Source: JBGSKV01 sp041740975 (GTDB lineage Bacteria > Bdellovibrionota_B > Oligoflexia > Oligoflexales > JALZUQ01). Taken from it: a DNA stretch of 64,000 bases. Shown one piece after another: positions 17,287 to 25,861 of the stretch. Made by a program: the position numbers and the translations under genes. The stretch is taken from the NCBI GenBank assembly GCA_041740975.1, contig JBGSKV010000110.1, positions 31,654 to 95,653 on the forward strand, written 5' to 3'. Below the pieces are notes generated by a model. It ran no database searches and was not told where the DNA came from. It worked only from the letters and a program-made list of their open reading frames with translations. Position 1 is the first letter of the stretch; each line of letters starts with the position of its first letter.

Positions 17287-18099
17287 TTACGAATTCTTTG
17301 AAAGTAACTGCTGCAAGTCTTTTCGCAGTGCCTTGATTTCTTGCAACATCATCAGTCTCTCGTCATGACCCAGTTCGGCTCTTTCTTCGGCGGCCTTTTC
17401 CGTCTCGGATTGCATGGCGTTGACGATGACGGCGATAAAGAGATTGAGCATCGTAAAGGTCGCGACAAGAATAAATGGCAAAAAGAACATCCATGCATAC
17501 GGAAAACGCTCCATGACGGGACGTACGATTCCCATGGACCAGCTTTCGAGAGTCATAACTTGAAAAAGCGTATAGCCGCTAGCGGGGATGGAACCAAACC
17601 AGTCCGGAAAGTCGCCGCCAAAAATTTTCGTTGCCATGACGGCACCAACGTAAAAAATCAGAAGCATAATAGCAATGACAGCGCTAAGGCCGGGAACAGC
17701 TTTCAATAAACCCGTAACCACTCTTCGAAGTGAGGGGATGGTGCTAATCATGCGCAAGACTCGAAGAACGCGCAAGGCTCGCAGAACGGCGAAGGCACCA
17801 GTCGCGGGTAACAGTGCGATCGCAACAACGAAGAAATCAAATACTCGCCAAGGGTCATAAAAAAAATGATGCCGATAAACAACCATTCTGGCCAATATTT
17901 CAATGCAAAAAATGGCTAGAAAAATTTTGTCTAATGAGACTAAAATATTGAGTTGAGTCGAAGTCAAAGTTGGAATGGTCTCTAAGCCGAGAGCAATGGC
18001 GTTCAAGATGATAAAGACAGTGATCGACTGATCGAACCACCTGCTTTCGACTACGCGCTTTAATTTATTCTTGAATCCAACTTCTTGGGCTAACTCCAT
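17287..18099 (-). CDS. BacNav-type voltage-gated sodium channel
   Basis: 270 aa; AGGAGAG before the ATG. One six-helix subunit: S1 about 24-43, S2 about 55-75, S3 about 84-100, S4 voltage sensor 107-120 with Arg every third residue (LRALRVLRVLRMIS), S5 about 135-158, pore, S6 about 205-228. The selectivity filter is TLESW (183-187), the NaChBac/NavAb sodium signature. A cytoplasmic C-terminal coiled coil (EKAAEERAELGHDERLMMLQEIKALRKDLQQLL) should drive tetramer assembly. Acts in the inner membrane as a homotetramer. The M24 peptidase follows 21 nt later; no functional tie is known. Confidence 0.94.
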   Translation of the reverse strand: MELAQEVGFKNKLKRVVESRWFDQSITVFIILNAIALGLETIPTLTSTQLNILVSLDKIFLAIFCIEILARMVVYRHHFFYDPWRVFDFFVVAIALLPATGAFAVLRALRVLRVLRMISTIPSLRRVVTGLLKAVPGLSAVIAIMLLIFYVGAVMATKIFGGDFPDWFGSIPASGYTLFQVMTLESWSMGIVRPVMERFPYAWMFFLPFILVATFTMLNLFIAVIVNAMQSETEKAAEERAELGHDERLMMLQEIKALRKDLQQLLSKNS

Positions 18100-18295
18100 A
18101 AAACTCTCCTCATCATTCTAACCACGGACATTATCAGGAACAGGGCGAAGGAGGCCACTGTAAAGATAGACTTCAAGACGCGGACTTACTTTAGGTGGGG
18201 ACGTCTGACCGGAAGCGCGTCCGTACCTTTTCCTGTTCTTTGTTTTCCGAATCAACTACTATTTCAAAAGACCTATATTCATCGTTGGAGATCTC

Positions 18296-18691
18296 ATGTC
18301 GCATTCGTGGAAGCCAGATCAATATCCATCTCTATCACCTTACATAGTTGCTTCTGATGCGAAGCGACTCATAGCGTTCTTGGAAAATGCTTTCGACGGT
18401 GTCGTCACACGTCAGTTTAATATGCCCGATGGCTCCGTGAATCACGCGGAAGTCCGAGTTGATGACTCATTGGTCATGCTCGGCCAGGCGGGTGGCGAGT
18501 GGGAACCTGTTTCAAATTACATGCACTTGTATGTGGAAGATGTCGATACATCTTATAAACGCGCACTCGAAGCGGGCGCCGTTTCTGTTCAAGAGCCCAT
18601 TCAAAAAGAGGGTGACTCTGATAAACGCTGCGGAGTGAAAGATCAAGATGGTAATACATGGTGGATTGCGTCGCAACAGGGTCCGAAATAA
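18296..18691 (+). CDS. VOC/glyoxalase-like protein
   Basis: 131 aa; GGAG 6 nt before ATG. Single VOC module duplicated fold: YPSLSPYIVASDAKRLIAFLENAFDGVVTRQF, DGSVNHAEVRVDDSLVMLG, and YVEDVDTSYKRALEAGAVSVQEP followed by RCGVKDQDGNTWWIASQ, the closing strand of PhnB-like bleomycin-resistance/glyoxalase relatives. Cytoplasmic; substrate unknown. Stands alone, divergent from the sodium-channel gene. Confidence 0.88.
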   Translation: MSHSWKPDQYPSLSPYIVASDAKRLIAFLENAFDGVVTRQFNMPDGSVNHAEVRVDDSLVMLGQAGGEWEPVSNYMHLYVEDVDTSYKRALEAGAVSVQEPIQKEGDSDKRCGVKDQDGNTWWIASQQGPK

Positions 18692-18749
18692 TCATATTTT
18701 ATGGTTTTAGGATCATTGCCTAAAGTGTCTCGGAATTGAAAGGCTAACA

Positions 18750-20171
18750 TTGAGTTTAGTTGTCAAATTTCTCATCCTATCACCCCTTATCGGCGTACTC
18801 CTTGTTCCGCTAAAAAAAATAAATAGAAAAGGCTTCTTCAGCCTTCTACTTCTTATTCCGATTCTCAATGTATGCCTCCTCTTAAAGTCGGGCATAGATG
18901 TGAGTCCGATAGCTGTCGGCCGCTATTTTCTTTTCTCTTTGGATAAATACTCTTACCTTTTTTGCTTGTTAATGAATGTGTGTTGGGTCGTAACGATTGT
19001 GTACTCGATCGACTTCGTTCGATACAATTTTCAAAACAAAGCTTCCGTTTTCTATCGCTATTTTTCCATCGTGATTGCAGCTGTGACCGCTACGGGACTT
19101 TCGGAAAATTTGTTCACGTTGTTCTTCTTCTATTTGCTTACCGTACCTCTGATTTATCCGTTAATTAAGATCCGAGAGTCTGAAGAATCGAGGGCAGCCG
19201 CAAAGTCGTATCTCAGATACATGTTTTTGCCGGCGATTTTTATAGCAATGCCGGCTTTATTGTATATCAACAAGTGGCTTGTCCCGTTTCAAGAAATTTC
19301 GATCAAAGATGTGACGCAAAGTGATACGTTGGCTTCGTTTTTGCTGGCTTGCCTTATCGTGGGGTTCTCAAAAAATTGTGTTGCACCTTTTTTTAGTTGG
19401 CTTCCCAAGACCTCAGTAGCGCCCGCGCCCGTCAGTGGGTTGGTACACTCCGTCGGAGCTGTGCATACAGGAACCTTCGCGATTCTAAAAATTATTGTCT
19501 ACCTATACGGCTACGAATACATGTCTGTATTGAGTGGGGATTTTTGGAAAGCGGGTTGGATCATTTATTTATGTGGTTACACCGCACTCTATAGTGCCAT
19601 CAAGGCCTATCTGACCTCTGATTTGAAAAAGCGATTCTCCTATTCCACCGTTGGGCAGCTTTCTTACGTTATCACAGCAGGATTGATTGGATCACAACTC
19701 GCTGTCTTGGGGGCCGTGCTTCATATCGTTTCTCATTCCATCGCCAAGATGACTTTGTTTTACGTCGCGGGAACCTTCAATTCCGTTTACGGGACAGTGG
19801 ATGCGCGTGAGATTGCGAAACTCATCCCGCATATGCGATGGATTGCCGTGGTCGTTGGGGTCTGTGGGCTTTCTATTGCGGGATTTCCGCTGCTTGCGGG
19901 ATTCTACAGCAAGGATATTATGCTATTGGAAGAATTCGACAGGCATTATTACGCAGCGGCTGGATTTCTAGTGGTAGGAAGCCTGTTGAATTTTTTCTAT
20001 ATATTTCCCATCCTTAAAGCCGCATTCGTCGGAAAGAAACAGGAAGACTTTCTTGTCAAAGCCATTCCTTTTGGAATGCTAGCAGCACTGATCATTTCAA
20101 GCGTGCTTATCATTTGTCTTTCCATCTGCATGCCCAACCTCGCCGAAGTGTTAGATAGTATGGACCCATAA
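18750..20171 (+). CDS. orphan proton-translocating antiporter subunit (NuoL/N, MrpD-like)
   Basis: 473 aa; TTG start at 18750 with AGG 6 nt upstream. About 13-14 transmembrane helices. The conserved core of PF00361 is clear: LIVGFSKNCVAPFFSWLPKTSVAPAPVSGLVHSVGAVHTGTFAILK (around 210-255), including the TM7 Lys and the broken-helix L-P-x3-A-P-x-P-V-S-x-L-x-H-S segment, and later HIVSHSIAKMTLFYVAGTF with the TM His-Lys pair. Such subunits work in complex I, Mrp antiporters, hydrogenases or the DabAB CO2 system. None of the usual partners lies next to it, so its complex is unknown. Confidence 0.88.
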   Translation: MSLVVKFLILSPLIGVLLVPLKKINRKGFFSLLLLIPILNVCLLLKSGIDVSPIAVGRYFLFSLDKYSYLFCLLMNVCWVVTIVYSIDFVRYNFQNKASVFYRYFSIVIAAVTATGLSENLFTLFFFYLLTVPLIYPLIKIRESEESRAAAKSYLRYMFLPAIFIAMPALLYINKWLVPFQEISIKDVTQSDTLASFLLACLIVGFSKNCVAPFFSWLPKTSVAPAPVSGLVHSVGAVHTGTFAILKIIVYLYGYEYMSVLSGDFWKAGWIIYLCGYTALYSAIKAYLTSDLKKRFSYSTVGQLSYVITAGLIGSQLAVLGAVLHIVSHSIAKMTLFYVAGTFNSVYGTVDAREIAKLIPHMRWIAVVVGVCGLSIAGFPLLAGFYSKDIMLLEEFDRHYYAAAGFLVVGSLLNFFYIFPILKAAFVGKKQEDFLVKAIPFGMLAALIISSVLIICLSICMPNLAEVLDSMDP

Positions 20172-20257
20172 TGCAAACCGATTTGTCGAAAATGCAGATA
20201 CTTATTCGGTATGATTTGGTACTTAACGAGAGGACGCTTTGATAGCGAGGAGCTTTG

Positions 20258-20617
20258 ATGAAAATTTTTCTGGCGATTTTTAAATGTGCTGAAAATAGTA
20301 TGAACCACCAGGCCTGGATGGAGTTGGAACCCCAGATTCAGAAAGAGCGGGAGCTGAAAGGGGCGGAGGCTCTGAGCCAGTGGAAAGCCAAGTATAAGAA
20401 TCAGTTTGCATATGAAGGTGGATCCCTTGGCGAAGAAACAAAACTTATTGACCTTCAAGGCATCCACGAAATGCCCAGTCAGTTGGGAAGCTTCTTGGTA
20501 GTAAAGGCGGAGTCCCATGAGGAAGCCGCCCAAATGTTTTTAGAGCACCCGCACTTTGCTATATTTCCGGGAGATGCCATTGAAGTCTTAGAGTGTACTG
20601 GTAAATCGAGGGGTTAA
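20258..20617 (+). CDS. YCII-related domain protein
   Basis: 119 aa; ATG at 20258, 7 nt after GAGGAG. N-terminal KIFLAIFKCAEN, middle EGGSLGEETKLIDLQG and C-terminal GSFLVVKAESHEEAAQMFLEHPHFAIFPGDAIEVLEC follow the YCII-like dimeric ferredoxin-type fold seen in proteins of the DGPF kind. Cytoplasmic; no defined reaction. It follows the antiporter gene after 86 nt and has its own ribosome binding site. Confidence 0.8.
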   Translation: MKIFLAIFKCAENSMNHQAWMELEPQIQKERELKGAEALSQWKAKYKNQFAYEGGSLGEETKLIDLQGIHEMPSQLGSFLVVKAESHEEAAQMFLEHPHFAIFPGDAIEVLECTGKSRG

Positions 20618-20747
20618 GCTCTATTGCTAACCATGGCTTACTGGTGAGAAGGCACAAGACCAATTTGATAAGTAGTTTTCAGTCTTTTTAGTTGATTTTG
20701 AGGTCTAGGATTGATAACTGCCCGGAAAGTTATTTAAGGAGCAATTT

Positions 20748-21272
20748 ATGTCTTATATTCTGATTTTCACTACATTCTTCACGCTGATGGGTAGTGTCAC
20801 TGCTCAGGCTCAAAAACTCGATATCCAGGAGATGCTTTTCGGCGAGAAACCCACTCATGACCTTTACGATTCTAAAGGGCCAAAGTGGAAAGATAAAATG
20901 ATCGAAAAAAATAAGGTTAACGAAGAAGATATCACCAAGCGGTATGACGAAGGTGAGAACTTTTATGATGCTGTTCTTAGTTGTCAAGAAAACGAAGGCA
21001 AGACGATGGAGGGATTTGATGCTGGCGATGTCAGCTATGAAGTCTCCTACAAAGTCTTAGCGATGAAGAGCATTCAGAAAAGTGAATCTCGCTCTGAGAC
21101 TGTAGCATATGTTTTAGTGCCATTGGTTAAACTGACTTACAGCACCGACGATACTCCTGCGGGGGAATGTGAAGTCTTAGAAGATGACTACGGGTACGTT
21201 TATAAAAATGACGCCAAGAAGATTCTTTATTTGGGGCGTATTCTCTCTGGCAAATTTGAACCGGCTAAATAG
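20748..21272 (+). CDS. secreted protein of unknown function
   Basis: 174 aa; AGGAG 7 nt before ATG; signal peptide about 1-20 (LMGSVTAQA). The mature protein is acidic with two Cys (CQENEG and ECEVLEDD) that may pair. No family recognised. It is followed 9 nt later by the TTG-initiated membrane gene at 21282, so the two are probably co-transcribed. Confidence 0.75.
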   Translation: MSYILIFTTFFTLMGSVTAQAQKLDIQEMLFGEKPTHDLYDSKGPKWKDKMIEKNKVNEEDITKRYDEGENFYDAVLSCQENEGKTMEGFDAGDVSYEVSYKVLAMKSIQKSESRSETVAYVLVPLVKLTYSTDDTPAGECEVLEDDYGYVYKNDAKKILYLGRILSGKFEPAK

Positions 21273-21281
21273 AGGTCGAGT

Positions 21282-21638
21282 TTGATAGGCATTCACGGAC
21301 TTTTATTGATGGGGACGGCAGTGCTTCACACTGCCTTCGGTCTTCTTCCTAAGATATACGGAGAGGAGTGGAGCGAATTTTCTCGATTGAGACTCTGGAA
21401 GTCCGTATCCATCGCCAATGACCGAAATATGGCGGCTTTTTGGTTTGTCATCTTTGGTCCCACATTGTTTTTAGCCGGGCTTGCCATTTATGAAATCGAA
21501 ATGGCGGGAATTGGATTGCCGCGTTCTTTTGGATGGACTCTACTGGGAGTCTCAGCTGTCGGTTCTGTTATGTGCCCAAAATCCGGTTTCACCATATTAT
21601 TACTACCACAGGCAATTTATTATTTGGTTTCAAGTTAG
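21282..21638 (+). CDS. small membrane protein (DUF6463-like)
   Basis: 118 aa; TTG start with GAGG 6 nt upstream. Four transmembrane helices (about 2-20, 46-66, 80-97, 100-116). The opening GIHGLLLMGTAVLHTAFGLLPK and ending CPKSGFTILLLPQAIYYLV fit small DUF6463-type integral membrane proteins of unknown role; the family name is tentative. Convergent with the 21736 gene across a strong hairpin. Confidence 0.75.
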   Translation: MIGIHGLLLMGTAVLHTAFGLLPKIYGEEWSEFSRLRLWKSVSIANDRNMAAFWFVIFGPTLFLAGLAIYEIEMAGIGLPRSFGWTLLGVSAVGSVMCPKSGFTILLLPQAIYYLVSS

Positions 21639-21696
21639 TTAGGCGGTCAATCGGTTGGCCCTGAAAATTTGCCTCCGGCAAGTCTCATTCGTCTTA

Positions 21697-21728
21697 CGCA
21701 TCGTCGCAAACTTCTTCGCGACGATGCG
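21697..21728. terminator. hairpin between convergent genes
   Basis: Perfect 11-bp inverted repeat CGCATCGTCGC (21697-21707) / GCGACGATGCG (21718-21728) between convergent stops. No T run, so its role as a shared terminator is likely from position but not certain. Confidence 0.55.
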
Positions 21729-21735
21729 ATGAGAA

Positions 21736-22131
21736 TTAATCGAAAAACCGTGGAGTAAAGCAATCGATAAACCCTAAGGTTGTCACCGCCTTTCCCTTCA
21801 CGAAAACATACTGACCTTCGACAAAACTTAGCTTGTAAACATCTTTGACTTGCCCCATGAATACTTCCGTGAAACTCACGTCAGATCCAGGTTCAAATCC
21901 CCAATTTCTACACATCTTGATGGCAACATATTGTGCCGCCTGTGTAGAGCAAAAGTTTGATTCGTCAAACAATGGTCCATTCCGGTCCACGCAAAAAGCC
22001 ACCGGCAAACCTTTGTGCGTTGCCTCCCGCCAATCCAGTGGTCCTTCACCAATATGATCGGCCCTTGCAATGCTTGTGAAGCAAAGAACAAGCCCGATTG
22101 ACATACTTGCTACTTTCAAAATAAATTTCAT
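21736..22131 (-). CDS. small secreted protein behind a sigma-54-type promoter
   Basis: Start at 22131 (MKFILKVASMSIGLVLCFTSIARA, signal peptide), with AAAGGAGAG upstream. 131 aa. The mature protein has four Cys (AFCVDRNG, FCSTQAAQ, MCRNWG, DCFTP), probably two disulfides. No family recognised. A -24/-12 element lies 46-60 nt upstream of the start on the same strand, so expression is probably activator-dependent. Confidence 0.78.
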   Translation of the reverse strand: MKFILKVASMSIGLVLCFTSIARADHIGEGPLDWREATHKGLPVAFCVDRNGPLFDESNFCSTQAAQYVAIKMCRNWGFEPGSDVSFTEVFMGQVKDVYKLSFVEGQYVFVKGKAVTTLGFIDCFTPRFFD

Positions 22132-22176
22132 AATCTCTCCTTTTCCCAAAATTTTACTTTTCTGAAATTAAAGAAT

Positions 22177-22191
22177 GCAATTAGTTTGCCA
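22177..22191 (-). promoter_or_regulatory. sigma-54 (-24/-12) promoter for the 21736 gene
   Basis: Minus strand reads TGGCAAACTAATTGC then AT. The -24 GG and -12 GC are in the required spacing (12 nt from G to G). Transcription would start near 22165, giving a 34-nt leader that contains the ribosome binding site. Confidence 0.65.
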
Positions 22192-22698
22192 TAATTTCGT
22201 TTTTCAATTTTTCAACTAATTCAGCAAGCTAAGAATTTAGAAGCTTTTTAAACGGTTTCAATTTTAAACCGAAAAATTCATTTTTAAACTGAAGGGTGAT
22301 CAATTAGATATGATGTGAATTTTTAATAACATTTGCGATTTACCTACTTATTAGGGGCAATTTCAATCAAGTATTATGAATCGTGATACGGTGTTTACGT
22401 ACAGCAGGTCTCGACAAAAAAGGCATCGCCATGAATACATTCAAAGATAAATCCATCCCATCAGGCCGCAATAAAACAGACAAAAGCTTATGGAAAGAAC
22501 GCAGGAATGGGTGATGGATTGAGAAACTTTGTACCATCAAAGTGACTCGATTTTTCTCCGTCATAGCCGTCACTTGAAAACGCGAAACACCCGACCTGAA
22601 AAAGTAAAATTGTCATTGCAAAAATTCTTTGCATGGATTGCTTTCAGTTGTAGCTTAAGTCATATCCGAGTCTGGGTGGATGTCCACAGATCCCGGAT
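22192..22698. other. AT-rich stretch without a recognised gene
   Basis: About 500 nt between the 21736 gene (divergent upstream side) and the 3' end of the prepilin. Short frames exist on both strands but none has a ribosome binding site with a protein-like sequence. The first 200 nt are markedly AT-rich (many TTTTAAA/AATTT runs). I see no RNA gene or repeat in it. Confidence 0.5.
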
Positions 22699-23349
22699 TT
22701 ATAAGCACTGGCTATTTGCGTCATAGCCTTGCGTAGTGGTCTGAACATTGTGATCGGAATTTGCGGTCCCGCGGTGGCGCAATTCATTTGTCTCGGCATG
22801 TAGCACCCAAGTGTCATACTTATCCGTGCAACCAGGAAAAACGCGTCTATCGTCATCGCTAGTGGTAGTTCCAAGCTCTCGGCCAATATGATAGTAACCG
22901 TTAGACGAATACCCATAACGCAACTTCCGACAATCCGTGACGACAAAACCTAGCCTGGAGCGATAGTAAAAGTTATTGGTGGGTGTATCGCTAGGTGGCC
23001 ACATACAATCTTTGGGTCCGGCTCCCTCTTCGTAAAATAAGATGTCCCCTTTGGTTATTCCTAGTCTATTTGTGCATTCACTGATCGGATCGCTGCAAGG
23101 TTGACCCCTATCTCGAACATACTCACCGTTTTCTGCTTTGTACGCCTCTTGTGCGGTCATGAGGTGTCGGAGCATTAGCGCGGGTTCCGCTTGCATGGCG
23201 GCTTTTTTATAGTTTTTGTATTGTGGCATGGCAATCGCCGCCAAGCTGGCGATGATGCCAATGACTATCATCAGTTCCACTAAAGTAAAGCCGGCTGACT
23301 TTTTGTTGAAAATTTCTGGATACAAAACAGCTCGTCGTATGGATGACAT
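22699..23349 (-). CDS. type IV prepilin-like protein
   Basis: Start placed at 23349 (MSSIRRAVLYPEIFNKKSAG, a 20-residue leader); the frame is open further upstream but that part looks non-pilin. The prepilin peptidase site is G|FTLVELMIVIGIIASLAAIAMPQYKNYKKAA with Phe+1 and Glu+5, then a hydrophobic N-terminal helix. The C-terminal domain (about 170 aa) has several Cys (PCSDPISEC, DCMWPP, DCRKLRYG) for disulfide loops. Inserted in the inner membrane and assembled by a type IV pilus or type II secretion machine. No other pilus gene is nearby, so it is a minor pilin or pseudopilin candidate. Confidence 0.85.
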   Translation of the reverse strand: MSSIRRAVLYPEIFNKKSAGFTLVELMIVIGIIASLAAIAMPQYKNYKKAAMQAEPALMLRHLMTAQEAYKAENGEYVRDRGQPCSDPISECTNRLGITKGDILFYEEGAGPKDCMWPPSDTPTNNFYYRSRLGFVVTDCRKLRYGYSSNGYYHIGRELGTTTSDDDRRVFPGCTDKYDTWVLHAETNELRHRGTANSDHNVQTTTQGYDANSQCL

Positions 23350-23613
23350 CCTCGTACAATTCAAAGTCCAAAAGTCAGTACCTTTAAGTTTACTATATTC
23401 TTTATTTTGACGACACCCGACTGGGTCCATTTGCCTGATCGATTTCGGAACAATTCGGCCTTGACTTAGTGTTCCCGGAACTCCGGAGGACATGTAGGTC
23501 TCAGCCTCCAATATTTCCATCGATACATTGACCTCTGGGATCAACTTATGGCCGCGCTAACCTCACATCTAACTAATGTCCTCTCGCCGCCTATTTTGGA
23601 ATCATTCAAAATT

Positions 23614-23628
23614 TGGCATGCAAAATGC
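23614..23628 (+). promoter_or_regulatory. weak sigma-54-like promoter before the coiled-coil lipoprotein
   Basis: TGGCATGCAAAATGC then TT: the -24 box is good and the spacing exact, but the -12 box is ATGC instead of TTGC. It lies 75 nt upstream of the ATG at 23703. Confidence 0.35.
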
Positions 23629-23702
23629 TTAAGACCAAATGAAAGTGGGAAACAATAACGGAAGTTGTTGTTTGTATGTTTGTCCATAAAAAGGGAAATA
23701 TC

Positions 23703-24203
23703 ATGAAAAGTAGTTTAGTAGTTCCAATTGGTTTGATGTGCTTTATGCTAATTGGATGCACAAAGACTCCCGAAGAACGACGTTCGGAGCTGGAAAATCA
23801 AACGCAAAATGAAATTGCGGAAGTGCGACAAGACTCCGCGGAAGAACGTAATGAAATTCGTGCGGAAGCATCGGAAGAAGTTGCTGAAATTCGCCGCGAA
23901 GCAGCTGAAGAACGTCGGGATATTTATCTCGCTTCGATTAAGAATCGCCGAGAAGCTTTGGAAGCTCGAGTCGACAAGTTTGAAGATCGCATTCAGGACA
24001 AAAAGGCAGTGACACCAGAACAAGCCGAGTGGTTAGCCAAAGTGAATGGTGCCGAAGAGAGATTAGAAACCGTGAAAGAACTTGTTGATGAGTCAACCGG
24101 TGAAAACTGGAAAAATTTGAGACCAGTAGTATCGGATGCGTATGTTGATTTATATAATACGTTAGCGACGGCTGAACGCACGGTCGGAAACGCCAAGATG
24201 TAA
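23703..24203 (+). CDS. coiled-coil lipoprotein
   Basis: ATG at 23703 with AGGGA 7 nt upstream. 166 aa. Lipobox LIGC gives lipidated Cys about residue 20. From about 25 to 95 it is an uninterrupted charged coiled coil with near-repeats (EIAEVRQDSAEERNEIRAE, EEVAEIRREAAEERRDI), resembling Lpp-type or prohead-scaffold-like helices. A second helical part ends at AERTVGNAKM. Probably anchored to the inner or outer membrane as a trimer or dimer; function unknown. Followed by a 16-bp stem terminator. Confidence 0.82.
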   Translation: MKSSLVVPIGLMCFMLIGCTKTPEERRSELENQTQNEIAEVRQDSAEERNEIRAEASEEVAEIRREAAEERRDIYLASIKNRREALEARVDKFEDRIQDKKAVTPEQAEWLAKVNGAEERLETVKELVDESTGENWKNLRPVVSDAYVDLYNTLATAERTVGNAKM

Positions 24204-24209
24204 TTGAGT

Positions 24210-24248
24210 TTGATGAACACCCGCCTAGGTTTGGCGGGTGTTCATCAA
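24210..24248. terminator. strong hairpin between convergent genes
   Basis: Perfect 16-bp stem TTGATGAACACCCGCC / GGCGGGTGTTCATCAA with a 7-nt loop, between the coiled-coil lipoprotein stop and the AHSA1 stop on the other strand. No long T run, but position and stability support a shared terminator. Confidence 0.75.
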
Positions 24249-24257
24249 TTTGCGAGT

Positions 24258-24695
24258 TTACAGAAAGTATTCAACATACGAGTCTATGATATTTGTCCAC
24301 CCACCTTCATGATTTTTACGTGCTGCTTCCGAAACAAAACCCTCATGTGAAAGCGTTATTTCTGTTGTTTTGTCATCGATAGATTTAAAGTTGAGCGTTA
24401 CAAGGCTGGTTTCTAGCGTTTGATGCGGCGACATCCAGGTAAAGACGATTTGGTTGAAAGGTCTAATTGTTTTGTACTCGCCCGTGTGCGGAATCTCAGT
24501 CTCGCCGACTTGCATGACAATGAGAAAAGAACCACCCGCTTTCGGTTCGGTTTCGACTCTGGGTACAGAAATTCCTTTGCAGCCACTCATAAAAGATTGG
24601 AGTGATTCTGGTTTGAGCCATGCTTCGAAACAGGTTTTTGCACTGGCCTTGACAGTTCTCGAAAGATTTACACTCAGTTCTTTAGTCATCATCAT
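24258..24695 (-). CDS. SRPBCC/AHSA1 domain protein
   Basis: 145 aa; three ATG codons in a row (24695, 24692, 24689) behind GGGGG, inside the end of the ArsR gene, so translation is coupled. START-like fold: VNLSRTVKASAKTCFEAWLKPESLQSFM, GGSFLIVMQVGETEIPHTGEY, FTWMSPHQTLETSLVTLNF and the C-terminal HEGGWTNIIDSYVEYFL. Family members bind small hydrophobic ligands; the ligand here is unknown. ArsR-AHSA1 pairs are a common two-gene unit where the regulator controls the pair. Confidence 0.88.
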   Translation of the reverse strand: MMMTKELSVNLSRTVKASAKTCFEAWLKPESLQSFMSGCKGISVPRVETEPKAGGSFLIVMQVGETEIPHTGEYKTIRPFNQIVFTWMSPHQTLETSLVTLNFKSIDDKTTEITLSHEGFVSEAARKNHEGGWTNIIDSYVEYFL

Positions 24696-25050
24696 CCCCC
24701 TTCAGTTCTATGTGTTTCACGAATGCATCTAATTTTTGATTCCAGAAATGATGGTAGGTACTAAGGTACTCGAACCCGGCATTCAGGCGCTCCCAGTTGG
24801 GACTGATCATATGGGTGCGCCATTCCACTGTCCGTTTGATCACGCCGGCTCGTTCCAGGATCTTCACGTGTTTAGAAACACTGTTGAGACTCATGTCAAA
24901 CGCCTGCGCTAGGTCCGTCACGCGCAGCTCCCCGGCCTCGCGAAGGAGATCTAAGATCTTTCTTCGCGACGGGTCACTAATGGCAAAAAAAAGTTGATCA
25001 AGTCGTTCTTCTTTTTTTTTGCTCACAAACCCGTCCCGCTTATCATTCAT
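24682..25050 (-). CDS. ArsR-family winged-helix regulator
   Basis: 122 aa, with ILDLLREAGELRVTDLAQAFDMSLNSVSKHVKILERAGVIKRTVEWRTHMISPN (about 32-88) forming the ArsR winged helix-turn-helix. It lacks the CxC metal site of ArsR/SmtB sensors, as usual for the subgroup paired with AHSA1 proteins. First gene of a two-gene operon overlapping AHSA1 by 14 nt. Probably autoregulates. Confidence 0.88.
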   Translation of the reverse strand: MNDKRDGFVSKKKEERLDQLFFAISDPSRRKILDLLREAGELRVTDLAQAFDMSLNSVSKHVKILERAGVIKRTVEWRTHMISPNWERLNAGFEYLSTYHHFWNQKLDAFVKHIELKGDDDD

Positions 25051-25252
25051 CTTATCGGTTGAATGATAGAGATCTTTAGGCTTATTGGCAATAGTTGGTG
25101 TAAGCCATTGATTAGTCCGGATATTACCAATGGGGGGCCATGTCGATTTTTGGGATATCCGTTGAATTTCGCAGATTCACTGATATAGTCTGCCACAGAA
25201 TTACATGTGAAATTATAGAAGTATGACCATAATTTGAAAGTGAAGGTTATCC

Positions 25253-25861
25253 ATGAATTCAGTTTGTATGAAGGTTTTCGGAATTTGCTTATTCGCATTT
25301 GCACAGTTTGGTTCGCAAGCTTTTGCTTGCGCTTTAGATGAGCCAATTGATTTGCCCGAGTCGAATTTACATGAGCTTGCCTACCCATTTTCTATTTCTA
25401 AGGCAAAGTTTGATAAAGAGCCAATGTTTGATGATGCTTCTGCATATGACCCGGAGACGGATGGCCTCACGCTAGATATTTTTAATTTGAACTGGGAAAA
25501 TCGGGACCTCAAAATTATGGGCACGGCTATTTACCAAGTCAAATCTTCAACGGACTGGCCGGAGCGAATTGGCTTCTCTCCCAGCTACGGCGGGACTTTT
25601 CCGAACTTCGAAAAAGGGTATAGGAACGAAAACGGCCTGGAAACGTTTACGACCAGATACAATTTGACTTTAGTCGGTGAGCGCCATCGTGGCGATCTTG
25701 CCGAATATTTGATGATAGCCAAGATAAAAAACCAAAAACTTTTGTCTTTTGAACTTAAACTACCCATCTTCGAGGTTTACTCGCGGGCAAATCATACGGT
25801 TTTATTGGCATTTACGGGTGAGCACCAAACCCTTTGTTTGAAGAGTGGCGTATTCCAATAG
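25253..25861 (+). CDS. secreted protein of unknown function
   Basis: 202 aa; AAGG 7 nt before ATG; signal peptide about 1-25 (FAQFGSQAFA), mature protein starting with Cys-Ala. Beta-rich middle (LTLDIFNLNWENRDLKIMGTAIYQVK) and C-terminal FEVYSRANHTVLLAFTGEHQTLCLKSG. The Cys right after the signal could be lipidated but the preceding residues do not make a clear lipobox. No family recognised; single gene. Confidence 0.72.
   Translation: MNSVCMKVFGICLFAFAQFGSQAFACALDEPIDLPESNLHELAYPFSISKAKFDKEPMFDDASAYDPETDGLTLDIFNLNWENRDLKIMGTAIYQVKSSTDWPERIGFSPSYGGTFPNFEKGYRNENGLETFTTRYNLTLVGERHRGDLAEYLMIAKIKNQKLLSFELKLPIFEVYSRANHTVLLAFTGEHQTLCLKSGVFQ

Noticed and set aside
21880..21905. T-arm-like sequence GGTTCAAATCC suggesting a tRNA
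   Set aside because: It lies inside the 21736 coding region and no acceptor, D or anticodon stem fits around it.
22367..22726. Short overlapping frames on both strands in the AT-rich gap
   Set aside because: No ribosome binding site, no hydrophobic or domain pattern; consistent with non-coding sequence.
25047..25388. 113-codon minus-strand frame upstream of the ArsR gene
   Set aside because: Overlaps the signal peptide end of the 25253 gene on the other strand; no start signal and poor protein character.
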